In this document: positions 28,801 to 38,223 of the stretch, piece by piece
Layout of the letters: each line of letters begins with the position of its first letter
Position numbering within the stretch: the stretch's first letter is position 1
Assembly: GCF_002256775.1 (NCBI RefSeq)
Contig: NZ_NCII01000019.1
Coordinates: 1-64,000, forward strand
Length of the DNA stretch: 64,000 nt
Direction: 5' to 3'
Origin: Novosphingobium sp. 17-62-19
GTDB taxonomy: Bacteria; Pseudomonadota; Alphaproteobacteria; Sphingomonadales; Sphingomonadaceae
Position numbers and translations under genes: made by a program
The notes under the pieces: model-generated
The model's input: the letters and a program-made list of their open reading frames with translations, nothing else
Database searches by the model: none
What the model was told of the DNA's origin: nothing

Positions 28801-30050
28801 AGGCACTTTGGCGGCTATCCGGTGTAGAGATTTTCGATCTGACCGGACCGGTCGGCGTGAAGGCCGATATTACGGGCACAATTTCGGCTCCTGTGTTGCG
28901 TGGTGCCGTGTCATCGACCGGGCTGCGCGTGCAAAGCACGCTGACCGGCACCGATGTCCGCGATGTTGCTATGTCCGGCACGTTTACCGACTCGTCATTG
29001 CAAATCGCGCGCTTCAGCGGTCTCACGCCGAACGGTGGCCGTGTTTCGGGCAGCGGCACCATCGGGCTGGCCGAGCTTTCCGAACATGGGCCGACCATTG
29101 ACCTCAGGCTGTCGGCGCAGAACGCGCAGGTCATCAATCGTGATGACATGGGTGCCACGGTGACAGGGCCATTGCGTGTCGTCAGCAACGGCGTGGGCGG
29201 CACGATCGCCGGGCGGGTGCGGATCGAACAGGCGCGTTGGGTTCTGGGGCAGGCCGCCGCGGTGACCGAACTGCCAACCATCGCCACCCGTGAAATCAAC
29301 GCACCCGCCGATGCCGCGCCGCCGCGTGTGGCCGCTACGCCGTGGAACTTCATGATCGACGCGGCAGGCATGAACCGCATCAACGTGCGCGGGCTTGGTC
29401 TGGACAGCGAATGGGGCGCAGACATCCGCCTGCGCGGATCGACTGCTGCACCGCAGATTTTCGGGACAGCCGATCTGGTGCGTGGGGGTTATGAATTTGC
29501 GGGCAAGCGATTTGAGCTGACGCGCGGGCGCATCCGCTTTGCTGGGGAAGTACCCGTCGATCCCCAGCTTGATATTGTCGCCGAGGGTGATGCCAACAAC
29601 ATCAACGCCAAAATCTCGATTACTGGCAGCGGCACCAAGCCAATCATCGCATTCTCCTCCACCCCAGCTCTGCCGGAGGAGGAATTGCTGAGCCGCATCC
29701 TGTTCGGTAGTTCGATCACGCAGATTTCTGCGCCAGAAGCGGTGCAACTGGCAGCTGCGCTGGCAAGTTTGCGCGGTGGCGGCGGGCTTGATCCGATCAA
29801 CAAGCTGCGCGCGGCAATCGGGCTTGACCGGTTGCGCATCGTCGGTGCAGACCCGACAGTGGGATCAGGAACCAGCATTGCCGTGGGGAAATACCTTGGG
29901 CGGCGGGTGTTCGTTGAACTTATTACCGATGGCGCAGGCTATAATGCATCATCGGTGGAATTCCGCATCACGCGCTGGTTGGCCTTGCTGGGCACGGTGT
30001 CAACGATTGGCGATGCGGGCCTGAACTTGCGGGTCAGCAAAGACTACTGA
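25833..30050 (+). CDS. tamB: TamB-like translocation/assembly and lipid-transport protein
   Basis: Giant AsmA-like protein of 1405 residues bridging the periplasm between inner membrane and the TamA barrel. A single N-terminal anchor (about residues 32–52, LAILLVAGVALVLAALTVL) precedes a long beta-taco body rich in alternating glycine and hydrophobic residues. The C-terminal DUF490 domain occupies about the last 350 residues and includes ELTRGRIRFAG, LPEEELLSRILFG and the final strands YNASSVEFRITRWLALLG. Its start overlaps the tamA stop by one base, confirming a tamAB unit. No truncation is visible. Confidence 0.93.
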   Translation: MAEELPPAFETQEPAAPTRSRGAAIVRGLGKRLAILLVAGVALVLAALTVLDSSLGHRLVADRIAAITPGSGLRIEIGRIDGSIYGEAKLRDVRVSDPEGVFLTVPEAELDWRPLSWLKRGLDVRLLALHRGTLRRAPRLRPSEDPDAPILPDFDIRVDKLVIDNLTVSEAMAGQKRRVDVLAKADIRGGNAIVDVDAVFGGKDKIAFRLDSEPDRDKFDLQLVYDAPKDGVIAAMAGGKSDIKARVFGSGGWSRWDGLAYATQDGRKLAAFQLGNRAGNYRLAGQVWPEKLLPSTAGQAVGEALSVLYDGTFADNAFKGTFRTAGTAFKASAEGGLDLANNEADALRVKARLLRPALVLATPELVGVDIDATLDGAFSDLAIEHKVAVERMKLGTLDAQGLQTAGTATWDGKRFVLPLAVTARRVVTGNAMIDPRFPGARLGGELVFEGNRLTSDDLTLTMKGLGAQLSLRGDMARGGYALAGPVVALGFAVENLGAVDGTAKILFKVGNAVPWTLQANLAGRMTRINNATLQTLTGGGVRFAGGIALGERVPFTFRKATVNSAKLQMALDGRVQPGGTASLTGSGRHTEYGAFTVEAAMTADGPNAVLVLANPLPAAGLKDVRVALAPIAEGFRIETEGQSTLGPFNGTFGLFMPPQQATRVKIERFRVWQTDVTGGVTLGDDGVSGQIALAGGGLNGTIQLAPREGGQGFDADVTARNAKFGGTRALSIGNATIDASGLIKDGSSTIQGNLLAEGIGMGKVFIGRLAASAYLQDGSGSVTASVAGRRGTRFALQGTAAFSPEQVVAYVSGEYAGRQVSMPRRAVLTRDGEGENQGWKLAPTQISFGRGIVIAEGRMMGGPTQLRLQLARMPLSVVDIAVADLGLGGVASGIVEYNNDGQGAPSGNAALMVRGLSRSGLVLTSRPVDVALLARLDPDAVQMRTVFRESGAVRGRFQARIGGLPRGGAFMDRLEAGQLAGQLRYSGAAEALWRLSGVEIFDLTGPVGVKADITGTISAPVLRGAVSSTGLRVQSTLTGTDVRDVAMSGTFTDSSLQIARFSGLTPNGGRVSGSGTIGLAELSEHGPTIDLRLSAQNAQVINRDDMGATVTGPLRVVSNGVGGTIAGRVRIEQARWVLGQAAAVTELPTIATREINAPADAAPPRVAATPWNFMIDAAGMNRINVRGLGLDSEWGADIRLRGSTAAPQIFGTADLVRGGYEFAGKRFELTRGRIRFAGEVPVDPQLDIVAEGDANNINAKISITGSGTKPIIAFSSTPALPEEELLSRILFGSSITQISAPEAVQLAAALASLRGGGGLDPINKLRAAIGLDRLRIVGADPTVGSGTSIAVGKYLGRRVFVELITDGAGYNASSVEFRITRWLALLGTVSTIGDAGLNLRVSKDY

Positions 30051-30112
30051 CACTGTAACGTTGGCTTCATGTCGTCGTTAAACTGACACGCTGGCGTGGC
30101 TTTTCGGTGTGT

Positions 30113-31381
30113 ATGATGACACCCGCCGAACCCATGCTGATCTGTGATCTCACGCAAAGCTATGCCCCGCATGGCGGCGGTGGGATTGGCACGTATCTGC
30201 GAGAGAAGCGGCGATATGTGATCGATCAAACGCCCCACCGGCTGCTCCAGATCGTGCCGGGGCCGGAAGACCGCATTGTCGAGGATGGACGGCATATCTG
30301 GGTGGAGGTTGGTGCCGATCAGGTGCGGGGCAGCCCCAATTATCGCTTCATCATGCGCACACAGGTGGTGCGCGAAGTGCTGGAGCGATTCCGACCCGAT
30401 CTCATCGAATCGCAGTGTCCTTGGGTGCTTCCATGGACGGCTATCAACTATCGCCGTGCTTTCCCGGGTACTGCGCTCGTGGCGGGGTATCACACCGATT
30501 TTCCCAATGCGCACATCTATCGCGTTGGGTCAGAACTGTTCGGTGAATTCGTTGGTCGCGGGTTGCGCAAACTGGCGACGGGCTATGCGCAGGTTACCTA
30601 CCGCGAGTTTGACCGCGTCTATACCCTGAGTGCGATGATGGCGCAGGTGTTGCGCGATTATCGCGTGGATCACGTGGATGTGCTGTCGCTCGGCGTAGAT
30701 ACGGCGCTGTTCCACCCTGGAAGGCGCGATCCGGCATGGCGTGGCGAGCTTGGGCTGGCAGCGAAAGGTCCACTGCTGGTCTATGCCGGGCGAATCGATA
30801 ACGAGAAGCGGGCAGACCGCTTGCTCGCCATGTTCCGGGATTTGCCGCGCGAGCTTGACGCCGGACTGGTGATGATCGGCGATGGCAAGTTGCGCGCTGC
30901 GCTGCGCGATGAGGCACGCGGGATGCAGGTGGCGTTTCCGGGGTTCATGGCGGACCGCGCGGCGCTGGTGCGCGCTCTGGCATCGGCTGACATCTACGTT
31001 TCGGCGATGGCTGACGAGACTTTCGGCATTTCCATCGTCGAGGCGCAGGCGAGCGGGTTGCCGGTGGTCGGCGTGGCATCAGGCGCAATGCCCGAACGGA
31101 TCGTGCCAGGCACAGGGTTGCTCGTCGACGTTGACGATACGGCGGCCATGGCAGCGGGCGTGATGCGCGTCTGGCAGGGACAGCGTGAAGCCATGGGGCA
31201 CGCGGCGCGCGCGCATGTGGCCGGGCGGTTCGAATGGCGCCAGACGTTCGAGCAACTGCTGGGCGAGGTATATCCCCGCGCTATGGCCAGCGCGCGAGCG
31301 CGCAACGAAAAGGGCCGCTTCGGTGTCGGAGCGGCCCTTTCGTTGCTGTCTTCAGGCAAGATCAGACAGGAAGCCCGCTGA
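30113..31381 (+). CDS. GT4-family glycosyltransferase
   Basis: GT-B fold glycosyltransferase of family 4, about 422 residues. The C-terminal nucleotide-sugar domain has LLVYAGRIDNEKRADRLL and the EX7E-type motif DETFGISIVEAQASGLPVVG (about 300–320), which holds the donor. The N-terminal half has the glycine-rich SYAPHGGGGIGTYLREK of acceptor-side loops. Start candidates are GTG 30107, ATG 30113 and ATG 30116. The last ~25 codons contain a transcription terminator hairpin (31304–31344), and the stop lies 20 nt inside the convergent aldehyde dehydrogenase gene, so the C-terminal tail may be recently acquired. The sugar and acceptor are unknown. Confidence 0.88.
   Translation: MMTPAEPMLICDLTQSYAPHGGGGIGTYLREKRRYVIDQTPHRLLQIVPGPEDRIVEDGRHIWVEVGADQVRGSPNYRFIMRTQVVREVLERFRPDLIESQCPWVLPWTAINYRRAFPGTALVAGYHTDFPNAHIYRVGSELFGEFVGRGLRKLATGYAQVTYREFDRVYTLSAMMAQVLRDYRVDHVDVLSLGVDTALFHPGRRDPAWRGELGLAAKGPLLVYAGRIDNEKRADRLLAMFRDLPRELDAGLVMIGDGKLRAALRDEARGMQVAFPGFMADRAALVRALASADIYVSAMADETFGISIVEAQASGLPVVGVASGAMPERIVPGTGLLVDVDDTAAMAAGVMRVWQGQREAMGHAARAHVAGRFEWRQTFEQLLGEVYPRAMASARARNEKGRFGVGAALSLLSSGKIRQEAR
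31304..31344 (-). terminator. rho-independent terminator of the aldehyde dehydrogenase gene, inside the glycosyltransferase end
   Basis: Arms AACGAAAAGGGCCGCT and AGCGGCCCTTTCGTT pair around a 9-nt loop. Read on the minus strand, the stem is followed by CTTTTCGTTG and starts 18 nt after the dehydrogenase stop. On the plus strand the hairpin is translated as part of the glycosyltransferase C-terminus. Confidence 0.75.
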
Positions 31382-32786
31382 TTGCCTTCATTTCCATGAA
31401 GTCCTTGAGGCCGTAAAGCCCGCCTTCACGCCCGTTTCCAGACTGCTTGTAGCCGCCGAACGGCGCGCCCGGTGTCGGCCCCCAGTTGTTGATGGCCACC
31501 ATGCCTGCGCGCAAGGCCGAGGCAACTTCAGCGGCTTTGGTCGGATCTCCGGTGATGCAGGCCGACAGGCCATAGGCGGTGTCGTTGGCAATCTCGATGG
31601 CCTGATCAAGGCTGTCATAGGCCATGATAGTGGCGACCGGGCCGAAGATTTCCTCCTGCGCGATACGCATGTCCGGCGTCACGCCCGAGAACACCGTAGG
31701 CTTGATGTAGTAGCCACGGTTGACATTGGAGGGGAGGTCAGGGCCGCCAGTTTCAAGCTTTGCACCTTCATCAATGGCAGATTGGATCAGCCCGCGAATT
31801 TTGTCGAACTGCGCCTTGTTGACCACCGGGCCGAGGTGCTGCCCTTCCTGCAATGGATCGCCGACCGGGGTGGCTGAATACATTGCGGAAACAAAAGCGG
31901 CAGCCTCGGTCTCGCGTTCACGCGGCACCAGAACACGGGTGGGGGAGATGCATGACTGGCCGCTGTTTACCAACGGGCCGGACGCGGTGGAGGGCAGGTA
32001 CTTTGCAAAATCGGCATCCGGCAGAACGAGGTTGGGGGACTTGCCGCCCAGTTCCTGATGCACCCGCTTGACAGTGTCCGCCGCAGCCTTGGCCACCAGA
32101 ATGCCGGCGCGGGTCGATCCGGTGAAGCTGACCATGTCGATGCCGGGATGTGAACTGATCGCGGTGCCGACGCCCGGACCATCGCCCTGCACGAGGTTGA
32201 ACACGCCCGGTGGAACGCCCGCTGCGTCAAGGATTTCGGCAAAGATCACGGCACAGGTGGGGCATTCTTCCGAAGGCTTCAGGATCATGGTGTTGCCTGC
32301 CGCCAAGGCTGGCGCGACTTTGAGCGCGATCTGGTTCAGCGGCCAGTTCCATGGTGTGATCATGCCGACAACACCGATGGGCTCGTAAGCTACTTTGTAG
32401 GCGCCATTGTCTTCCATGAAAGTGAAGTTCTTGAGCGCGGACATGGTCCCCAAGAATCCGCCGATGCCGGCACCGACCTGTGCGGTTCCGGCAAAGCTGA
32501 CTGGCGCGCCCATTTCCTCGGCCATCGCCACGGCCAGATCGCCCGCGCGCTTTTTAAACTCTGCAACGATGCGATCCATCAGCGCCAGACGTTCTTCGCG
32601 CGATGTCTTGCTGAAAGTCTTGAATGCGCGCTGTGCGGCTGCCACGGCCTTGTCGACATCGGCGGATGTACCCAGCGTGATCGCGCAAACCGCCTCTTCT
32701 GTGGCGGGATTGATCACTTCGTGACGCTTGCCACCTTCGCTGTCGACCCACTTGCCGTCGATGTAGTTTTGCAGCCGTTCGCGCAT
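31362..32786 (-). CDS. NAD(P)-dependent aldehyde dehydrogenase
   Basis: Aldehyde dehydrogenase superfamily enzyme of 474 residues, oxidising an aldehyde to its acid. Motifs are PWNWPLNQIALKVAPALAAGN with the cofactor site, FTGSTRAGILVA, the general-base Glu in ELGGKSPNLVL, and the nucleophilic Cys in NSGQSCISPTRVLV (about residue 278). The C-terminal EEIFGPVATIM is intact. A GGGAGAA ribosome site precedes ATG 32786. Closest in feel to the broad-range NAD-ALDH group; substrate not assignable. Its 3' end overlaps the convergent glycosyltransferase by 20 nt. Confidence 0.92.
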   Translation of the reverse strand: MRERLQNYIDGKWVDSEGGKRHEVINPATEEAVCAITLGTSADVDKAVAAAQRAFKTFSKTSREERLALMDRIVAEFKKRAGDLAVAMAEEMGAPVSFAGTAQVGAGIGGFLGTMSALKNFTFMEDNGAYKVAYEPIGVVGMITPWNWPLNQIALKVAPALAAGNTMILKPSEECPTCAVIFAEILDAAGVPPGVFNLVQGDGPGVGTAISSHPGIDMVSFTGSTRAGILVAKAAADTVKRVHQELGGKSPNLVLPDADFAKYLPSTASGPLVNSGQSCISPTRVLVPRERETEAAAFVSAMYSATPVGDPLQEGQHLGPVVNKAQFDKIRGLIQSAIDEGAKLETGGPDLPSNVNRGYYIKPTVFSGVTPDMRIAQEEIFGPVATIMAYDSLDQAIEIANDTAYGLSACITGDPTKAAEVASALRAGMVAINNWGPTPGAPFGGYKQSGNGREGGLYGLKDFMEMKAISGLPV

Positions 32787-32921
32787 CGTGATTCTCCCGA
32801 ATTCCTTGGGCCGTCGCAGACGCGCGCGGCCAAGTCAGATTAGGAAGCTAGGCAGCCCCGTTGCATTCCGCAACCCGTCTGGCTTGGCAGATTCCGTCAA
32901 TCATTCAACGGGAGGGCGATA

Positions 32922-33068
32922 TTATACCCTTCGACCACGGAACAACTGAACAAGGCCAACCACCAGCGCCACAACCAGAACCAGATGGATCACTCCGGCG
33001 GTGATCTTGAACGCAAAGACGCCTAGCACCCAAAGCACAAACAGCACGAGCGCGATGGTCAGCAGCAT
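32922..33068 (-). CDS. lmo0937-type small membrane protein
   Basis: Forty-eight-residue protein made of two hydrophobic helices (MLLTIALVLFVLWVLGVFAF and VIHLVLVVALVVGLVQLF) ending RGRRV, the pattern of the lmo0937 family of two-helix inner-membrane proteins. The start is ATG 33068 because GGAG lies 8 nt before it; an ATG at 33074 would be too close to that site. Function of the family is unknown. About 130 nt separate it from the aldehyde dehydrogenase start downstream, a gap in which I see no other feature. Confidence 0.7.
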   Translation of the reverse strand: MLLTIALVLFVLWVLGVFAFKITAGVIHLVLVVALVVGLVQLFRGRRV

Positions 33069-33228
33069 GGTCATTTCTCCGAGAATTTGTATGCTCAATG
33101 ACCAACCCAATCCTTGAACAGGCCGCGGGTTCCACGCCGGAGAATGAACCAAGTCTTTCCTTGCAGAAGTTCGCGCCGCGTATTCTTTGATAACCTTTTC
33201 TTTGCAACCAGTTGCTAACCCTCAAAAC

Positions 33229-35517
33229 ATGGGGAAGAGACCCGTTCAAAAAGCCGGACGACGGCAGGGTGCCGGGACAGCAAATGCCGGCTGGATCGTT
33301 GTGGCCACTTTTCTGGCGCTGCTGGCGCTGACGGCGGCCTTGGTCGCGGCTTTTCGCAATTCCACCGATATTGCAGACCAGTTTGCCCGTGTTGAGGAGC
33401 AACGGCTGGTTCAGCGGTTCGTGGAGCGGAGCGAGCGGCAGATACTCGAAGCTGCCAAGCTGCAGTTGGTTTGGGACGATGCTGTAACGCGGCTCAATGC
33501 GCCTGATGCAGAAAATTGGGCGCGGAATTTTATATCCGGCTATTTTTGGGGCAGCCATCGCATTGATCGGATTTACCACGTGCGCTTCGGTGGGGGCCTG
33601 GTGCGGTGCTGGCAAGGCCCGAAGATTTCTGGCGACTGCCGATATGACAAAATTGAGCGCACGGTGCGCGATCTCATCACACTATCAACGCAGCAGAGCA
33701 CACCGCGTGGAACGGTCAGCGAATGGCGCCGTCATGGCGAAGTGATGTGGCCCTACGACTCTGCGGGACTGCCGGTTTCGCGCGGGTCATCAGAAGTCAT
33801 CAGCTTCGATGGACGGCCCACGATCATTGCGGTCGCACCAGTTTTGCCCGACATGACACCCGCCCTCCTCAAGGGGGCGCCTGATTACCTCGTGTTGGTG
33901 CGCTATGTTGATCAGCGCATCATCGATGACCTCCAATCATCGCTGTTGTTAGACGACGTTCGCTTTGCGCTTTCCCCCGATCGCGCATCTGGCCGAAACG
34001 AACTTGCCTTGAACGATATGCGTGGTGGAACCGTCGGCTGGCTTTCATGGCGATCCAAGCCACCAGGTCCTGCGATCCTGAGGCAGACAGCGCCACTGTT
34101 GGCAATCTATATCCTGTTCTTTGTCGGCGTGGTGGCAGGCGGCGCGATCATCGTGCGCCGGATGCGGCGAACCACAAGCGAGTTGATGGCAAGCGAGGCG
34201 CAGGCGCAGCACAATGCCATGCACGATGCCATGTCGGGCCTGCCCAATCGCGCGCACTTCATGCAGCGCCTGCGTCAGGAACTGGCAAGTTGTGTCGTCC
34301 GGCGCGAACTCGGTGATGTCTTTGTGGCCTATGTCGACATTGACCGGTTCAAGGTCGTCAACGATACGCTCGGCCACCATGTGGGTGATGAGCTTGTGCG
34401 GCAAGTTGCCCTGCGGCTGCGGCGTTCGTTGCCCCCCGGCGATTTTCTTTCGCGCTTTGGTGGTGACGAGTTTGTGTTGCTGCGCCGCTCCACGGGCGGG
34501 CGTGCTTCTGCAGATATGCTTGGCAATCAGATCATGGCCATTGCCCGCGAACCTTTCGTGATCTCCGGGCATAGCCTTGATGTGAGCGTGTCGTGCGGAA
34601 TCAGTTGGGGACCAGAGCAGAGTGAGGATCCCGGTGAATTGCTGCGCCGGGCTGATATCGCGCTTTATCGTGCAAAGCAGCGTGGGCGCGCGCGGTATCG
34701 CCGGTTCACCCGTGATATGGACGCTTCGGTCAAGCTGCGGCGCGAAATGGAAATGGAGTTGCGTCGGGCAATCGCGCGCGACGAACTGACGCTGGCATAT
34801 CAACCTATCGTCAACGCTGCGGATGGTGCGATCGAAGGATTTGAGGCGCTGTTGCGCTGGCCCCATCCTGAACGAGGGGCCATACGTCCGGGTCTGTTCG
34901 TGCCGATTGCCGAGCAGGCCGGTTTGATGATGCCGCTGGGGGAATGGGTGTTGCGGCGCGTCTTTACCGAATGTCAGGACTGGCCGAATTGCGACATCTC
35001 GGTCAACCTCTCGCCATTGCAGATCATGGCAAGCAACTTTCTTCAGATTATTGATGATCTGCTGCGCGAGACCGGCGCTGATCCGCGCCGCTACGTGCTC
35101 GAAGTGACCGAAGGTGTCATGCTGGATCGTAGCGAGCATGTGGTCGATGTGCTGAAAGGCTTGAAGTACCGGGGTTTCCGCATCGCGCTCGACGATTTCG
35201 GGATTGGCTATTCCTCGCTCAGCTACCTACGCTCGTTCCAGTTCGATCGGATCAAGATCGACCGTTCGTTCGTGCAGAATATCGAGGCCGATCTTGATGC
35301 CCATTCGATCCTGCGTGCGATTGTTTCACTGGGACACACGCTGCGCATGAAAGTGGTGGCTGAAGGCGTGGAAACACCTATGCAGCGGGCGTTGGTTCAG
35401 GCAGCGGGTTGCCAGATGATTCAAGGCCATCTGTTCTGGCAGGCTATGCCGGCAGATGAAGCAAAAGCACTGGTCTTTCCGCAAGTCCACGAAGAAACGC
35501 GTGTCGCCACGGCGTGA
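33229..35517 (+). CDS. membrane sensor with GGDEF and EAL domains (c-di-GMP turnover)
   Basis: About 762 residues. Two membrane helices (about 20–42 and 284–306) bracket a periplasmic sensor of about 240 residues resembling CHASE4 (LVWDDAVTRLNAP, then WGSHRIDRIYHV). The diguanylate cyclase domain has an intact active site, GGDEF at about 411–415, and the phosphodiesterase domain has EAL at about 539–541, DDFGIGYSSL and VAEGVET, so both catalytic activities are possible. The inhibitory I-site (RxxD five residues before GGDEF) reads PPGD and is therefore absent. The start is uncertain: ATG 33229 lacks a clear ribosome site, and a TTG at 33187 is in frame. Confidence 0.9.
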   Translation: MGKRPVQKAGRRQGAGTANAGWIVVATFLALLALTAALVAAFRNSTDIADQFARVEEQRLVQRFVERSERQILEAAKLQLVWDDAVTRLNAPDAENWARNFISGYFWGSHRIDRIYHVRFGGGLVRCWQGPKISGDCRYDKIERTVRDLITLSTQQSTPRGTVSEWRRHGEVMWPYDSAGLPVSRGSSEVISFDGRPTIIAVAPVLPDMTPALLKGAPDYLVLVRYVDQRIIDDLQSSLLLDDVRFALSPDRASGRNELALNDMRGGTVGWLSWRSKPPGPAILRQTAPLLAIYILFFVGVVAGGAIIVRRMRRTTSELMASEAQAQHNAMHDAMSGLPNRAHFMQRLRQELASCVVRRELGDVFVAYVDIDRFKVVNDTLGHHVGDELVRQVALRLRRSLPPGDFLSRFGGDEFVLLRRSTGGRASADMLGNQIMAIAREPFVISGHSLDVSVSCGISWGPEQSEDPGELLRRADIALYRAKQRGRARYRRFTRDMDASVKLRREMEMELRRAIARDELTLAYQPIVNAADGAIEGFEALLRWPHPERGAIRPGLFVPIAEQAGLMMPLGEWVLRRVFTECQDWPNCDISVNLSPLQIMASNFLQIIDDLLRETGADPRRYVLEVTEGVMLDRSEHVVDVLKGLKYRGFRIALDDFGIGYSSLSYLRSFQFDRIKIDRSFVQNIEADLDAHSILRAIVSLGHTLRMKVVAEGVETPMQRALVQAAGCQMIQGHLFWQAMPADEAKALVFPQVHEETRVATA

Positions 35518-35547
35518 CGATGCAGAACGGCCAAGCGCGCTAAACGA

Positions 35548-36039
35548 TCAGCTATGGGCCTTGTCGCTTTCAGCCTCGGCAGTAACTGTGTTGGGATAAA
35601 TGAAGCCTTTGGCAGGGCTGGCGCGCAGACCGACGGACTTGGTAGGAGCATACCACACGCGCACTTCGCTCCAGTCACCCGCAGCAGAAACGTCCACTGC
35701 AACCACACCCTTTTCCACCATGCCGGGGCGCGACCAGTTGGCGTGGTCGATCAGAATGTGTCGATCATCGACGACCTTACGGACAACCGCAACGTGGCCA
35801 TAGGGCATCGCGCGCGTGCCGCTGAACGCAAGAACTGCGCCGGGCTTCGGCTCTTCACCACGTTCGTAGCGGCCCTCGGCGCTGGTCCACCAGTCGCGCG
35901 CATTTCCACGGATCTGGACGTCCGAAATCTGGCGGGCGTAAGTCACGCACTGCAGACGGGCGTGCGCTGCCGTGGGCAGGGCTGCGAAGGATACCAGTGC
36001 GAGAAAGGCTGCGACCACGTTCTTTAGCATGTGCAGCAT
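35548..36039 (-). CDS. secreted CHAP-domain peptidoglycan hydrolase
   Basis: A 163-residue exported protein: signal peptide (MLHMLKNVVAAFLALVSFAALPTAAHA) followed by a CHAP domain. The catalytic Cys is in LQCVTYARQ, and the His in MPYGHVAVVRKV, with the third polar residue probably in LIDHANWS. CHAP enzymes act as amidases or endopeptidases on peptidoglycan. ATG 36039 is chosen because the signal peptide starts there. It stands alone, convergent with the GGDEF-EAL gene. Length matches short alphaproteobacterial CHAP proteins. Confidence 0.88.
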   Translation of the reverse strand: MLHMLKNVVAAFLALVSFAALPTAAHARLQCVTYARQISDVQIRGNARDWWTSAEGRYERGEEPKPGAVLAFSGTRAMPYGHVAVVRKVVDDRHILIDHANWSRPGMVEKGVVAVDVSAAGDWSEVRVWYAPTKSVGLRASPAKGFIYPNTVTAEAESDKAHS

Positions 36040-36192
36040 GACTAAACATTTCGCTGGATTCGGGGAGTCCCGCACGGCTCCGTTCATCCTGCGGCAATCA
36101 CCGTTCATCTCGGTTCGTCGCTAAATGTGGAAAAAATCACGGTGTCGTGTGTTGTCCGTCATAGACGGCGCTTTTTTGCGATTCAGGAATCG

Positions 36193-36224
36193 AAAAGGGC
36201 GCCCGGTTTCCCGGACGCCCTTTT
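36193..36224 (-). terminator. rho-independent terminator of glnA
   Basis: Near-perfect hairpin with arms AAAAGGGCG and CGCCCTTTT and an inner CCGG/CCGG pair. On the minus strand it begins 23 nt after the glnA stop and ends in a T-run. The rest of the 36040–36246 gap holds only the upstream region of the CHAP gene. Confidence 0.85.
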
Positions 36225-36246
36225 GCACTGTCGCTGATCGCGTGGA

Positions 36247-37656
36247 TCAGAGCGAATAGTACATGTCGAACTCAACAGCCGAAGGCGTGGTTTCCCAGCG
36301 CATCACTTCAGGCCACTTCAGTTCGATGTAGGCTTCGATCTGGTCCTTGGTGAACACGCCGCCCTGCAGCAGGAACTCATGGTCAGCTTCAAGGCTGTCC
36401 AGAGCTTCACGCAGGCTGCCACACACGGTTGGAACTTCTGCGAGCTCTGCCGGTGGCAGGTCATAGAGGTTCTTGTCCATGGCTTCGCCCGGGTGGATCT
36501 TGTTCTTGATCCCGTCGAGACCGGCCATCAGCAGCGCAGCGTAGCACAGATATGGGTTGGCCATTGCGTCGGGGAAGCGGAATTCGACGCGCTTCGCCTT
36601 GGCACCGGCGCCGTAAGGGATGCGGCACGATGCCGAACGGTTGCGGGCCGAATAGGCCAGCAGCACAGGAGCTTCATAGCCCGGCACCAGACGCTTGTAG
36701 CTGTTGGTGGTCGGGTTGGTGAATGCGTTCAGCGCCTTGGCGTGCTTGATCACACCGCCGATGAAGTACAGGCACATTTCCGACAGGCCGGCATAACCGT
36801 TACCGGCGAACAGCGGCTTGCCAGCTTCCCAGATCGAGATGTGCGTGTGCATACCCGAACCGTTGTCGGTCTTGATCGGCTTCGGCATGAACGTTGCGGT
36901 CTTGCCATAGGCGTGCGCAACCTGCTGCACGACGTACTTGTAGACCTGCATACGGTCAGCGGTTTGCACCAGCGTGCCAAAGGTCAGGCCGAGTTCGTGC
37001 TGGGCCGAGGCCACTTCGTGGTGGTGCTTGTCGCAGGGCAGGCCCATTTCGATCATGGTCGAGACCATTTCGCCACGAATGTCGACGCAGCTGTCAACCG
37101 GAGCGACCGGGAAGTAACCGCCCTTGGCGCGCGGCCGGTGGCCCAGGTTTCCGCCTTCGTAGTCCTTGGCCGAATTGGTCGGCAGTTCGATGTCATCGAT
37201 CTTGAAGCCGTTGCCATCATAGCCGTCATAGAACTTTACGTCGTCGAACAGGAAGAATTCAGCTTCCGGCCCAACGTAAACGGTGTCGCCGAAACCGGCC
37301 GACTTGACGAAGGCTTCGGCGCGCTTCGCGGTGGAACGCGGGTCGCGGGCGTAAAGTTCACCGGTCGAAGGTTCCACGATGTCGCAGCAGATGATCATCA
37401 TCGGCGTGGCCGAGAACGGATCAATGTACACAGCCGTCAGGTCCGGCTTCAGGATCATGTCCGATTCGTTGATGGCCTTCCAGCCTTCAATCGAAGACCC
37501 GTCGAACATCAGGCCGTCTTCCAGCTCATCTTCGCCGATCAGCCCGGCGACCATGGTCAGGTGCTGCCACTTGCCCTTCGGATCGGTGAAGCGCAGATCG
37601 ACCCACTCGATTTCCTCGTCCTTGATGCGGGCGAGAATGTCCTTTGCACTTGCCAT
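36247..37656 (-). CDS. glnA: glutamine synthetase type I
   Basis: Class I glutamine synthetase, 469 residues, forming a cytoplasmic dodecamer that condenses ammonia with glutamate. Visible signatures: [16 protein letters not shown] (N-terminal), the ATP-binding [16 protein letters not shown], and the adenylylation loop with Tyr in NLYDLPP (about residue 397), implying GlnE control. The start is ATG 37656 (MASAKDI), with AAGAAGGACC a few bases upstream; the frame is open to 37794 but is not conserved. It follows glnB after 147 nt, the standard glnBA order, and ends at a clear terminator. Confidence 0.96.
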   Translation of the reverse strand: MASAKDILARIKDEEIEWVDLRFTDPKGKWQHLTMVAGLIGEDELEDGLMFDGSSIEGWKAINESDMILKPDLTAVYIDPFSATPMMIICCDIVEPSTGELYARDPRSTAKRAEAFVKSAGFGDTVYVGPEAEFFLFDDVKFYDGYDGNGFKIDDIELPTNSAKDYEGGNLGHRPRAKGGYFPVAPVDSCVDIRGEMVSTMIEMGLPCDKHHHEVASAQHELGLTFGTLVQTADRMQVYKYVVQQVAHAYGKTATFMPKPIKTDNGSGMHTHISIWEAGKPLFAGNGYAGLSEMCLYFIGGVIKHAKALNAFTNPTTNSYKRLVPGYEAPVLLAYSARNRSASCRIPYGAGAKAKRVEFRFPDAMANPYLCYAALLMAGLDGIKNKIHPGEAMDKNLYDLPPAELAEVPTVCGSLREALDSLEADHEFLLQGGVFTKDQIEAYIELKWPEVMRWETTPSAVEFDMYYSL

Positions 37657-37803
37657 TGCTGGTCCTTCTTCATGCCCCCGTTGGAGAGGTCCGGGGGGTA
37701 TCTGGGGTGGATGTATTCTGGAGGCTTGCCCGTCCACAGGCCCACCCCCGCATTTGCGCCCCATCCGGCGGATGCCGGATCGGGCTGAAATCAAATGGGA
37801 TCG

Positions 37804-38202
<399 letters not shown>

Positions 38203-38223
38203 TCACGTTTGTGGACACGACGT

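Noticed and set aside
36150..36180. Small hairpin CCGTC-ATA-GACGG followed by six T
   Set aside because: Stem of only 5 bp and no plus-strand gene ends there; likely chance, or part of the CHAP gene upstream region.
36379..37788. 469-codon open frame on the plus strand opposite glnA
   Set aside because: Antisense shadow; glnA on the minus strand has all family motifs, its terminator and an upstream partner.
37657..37803. ATCCGGC/GCCGGAT hairpin between glnB and glnA
   Set aside because: No T-run; it may influence the glnB/glnA ratio but sequence alone does not support a call.
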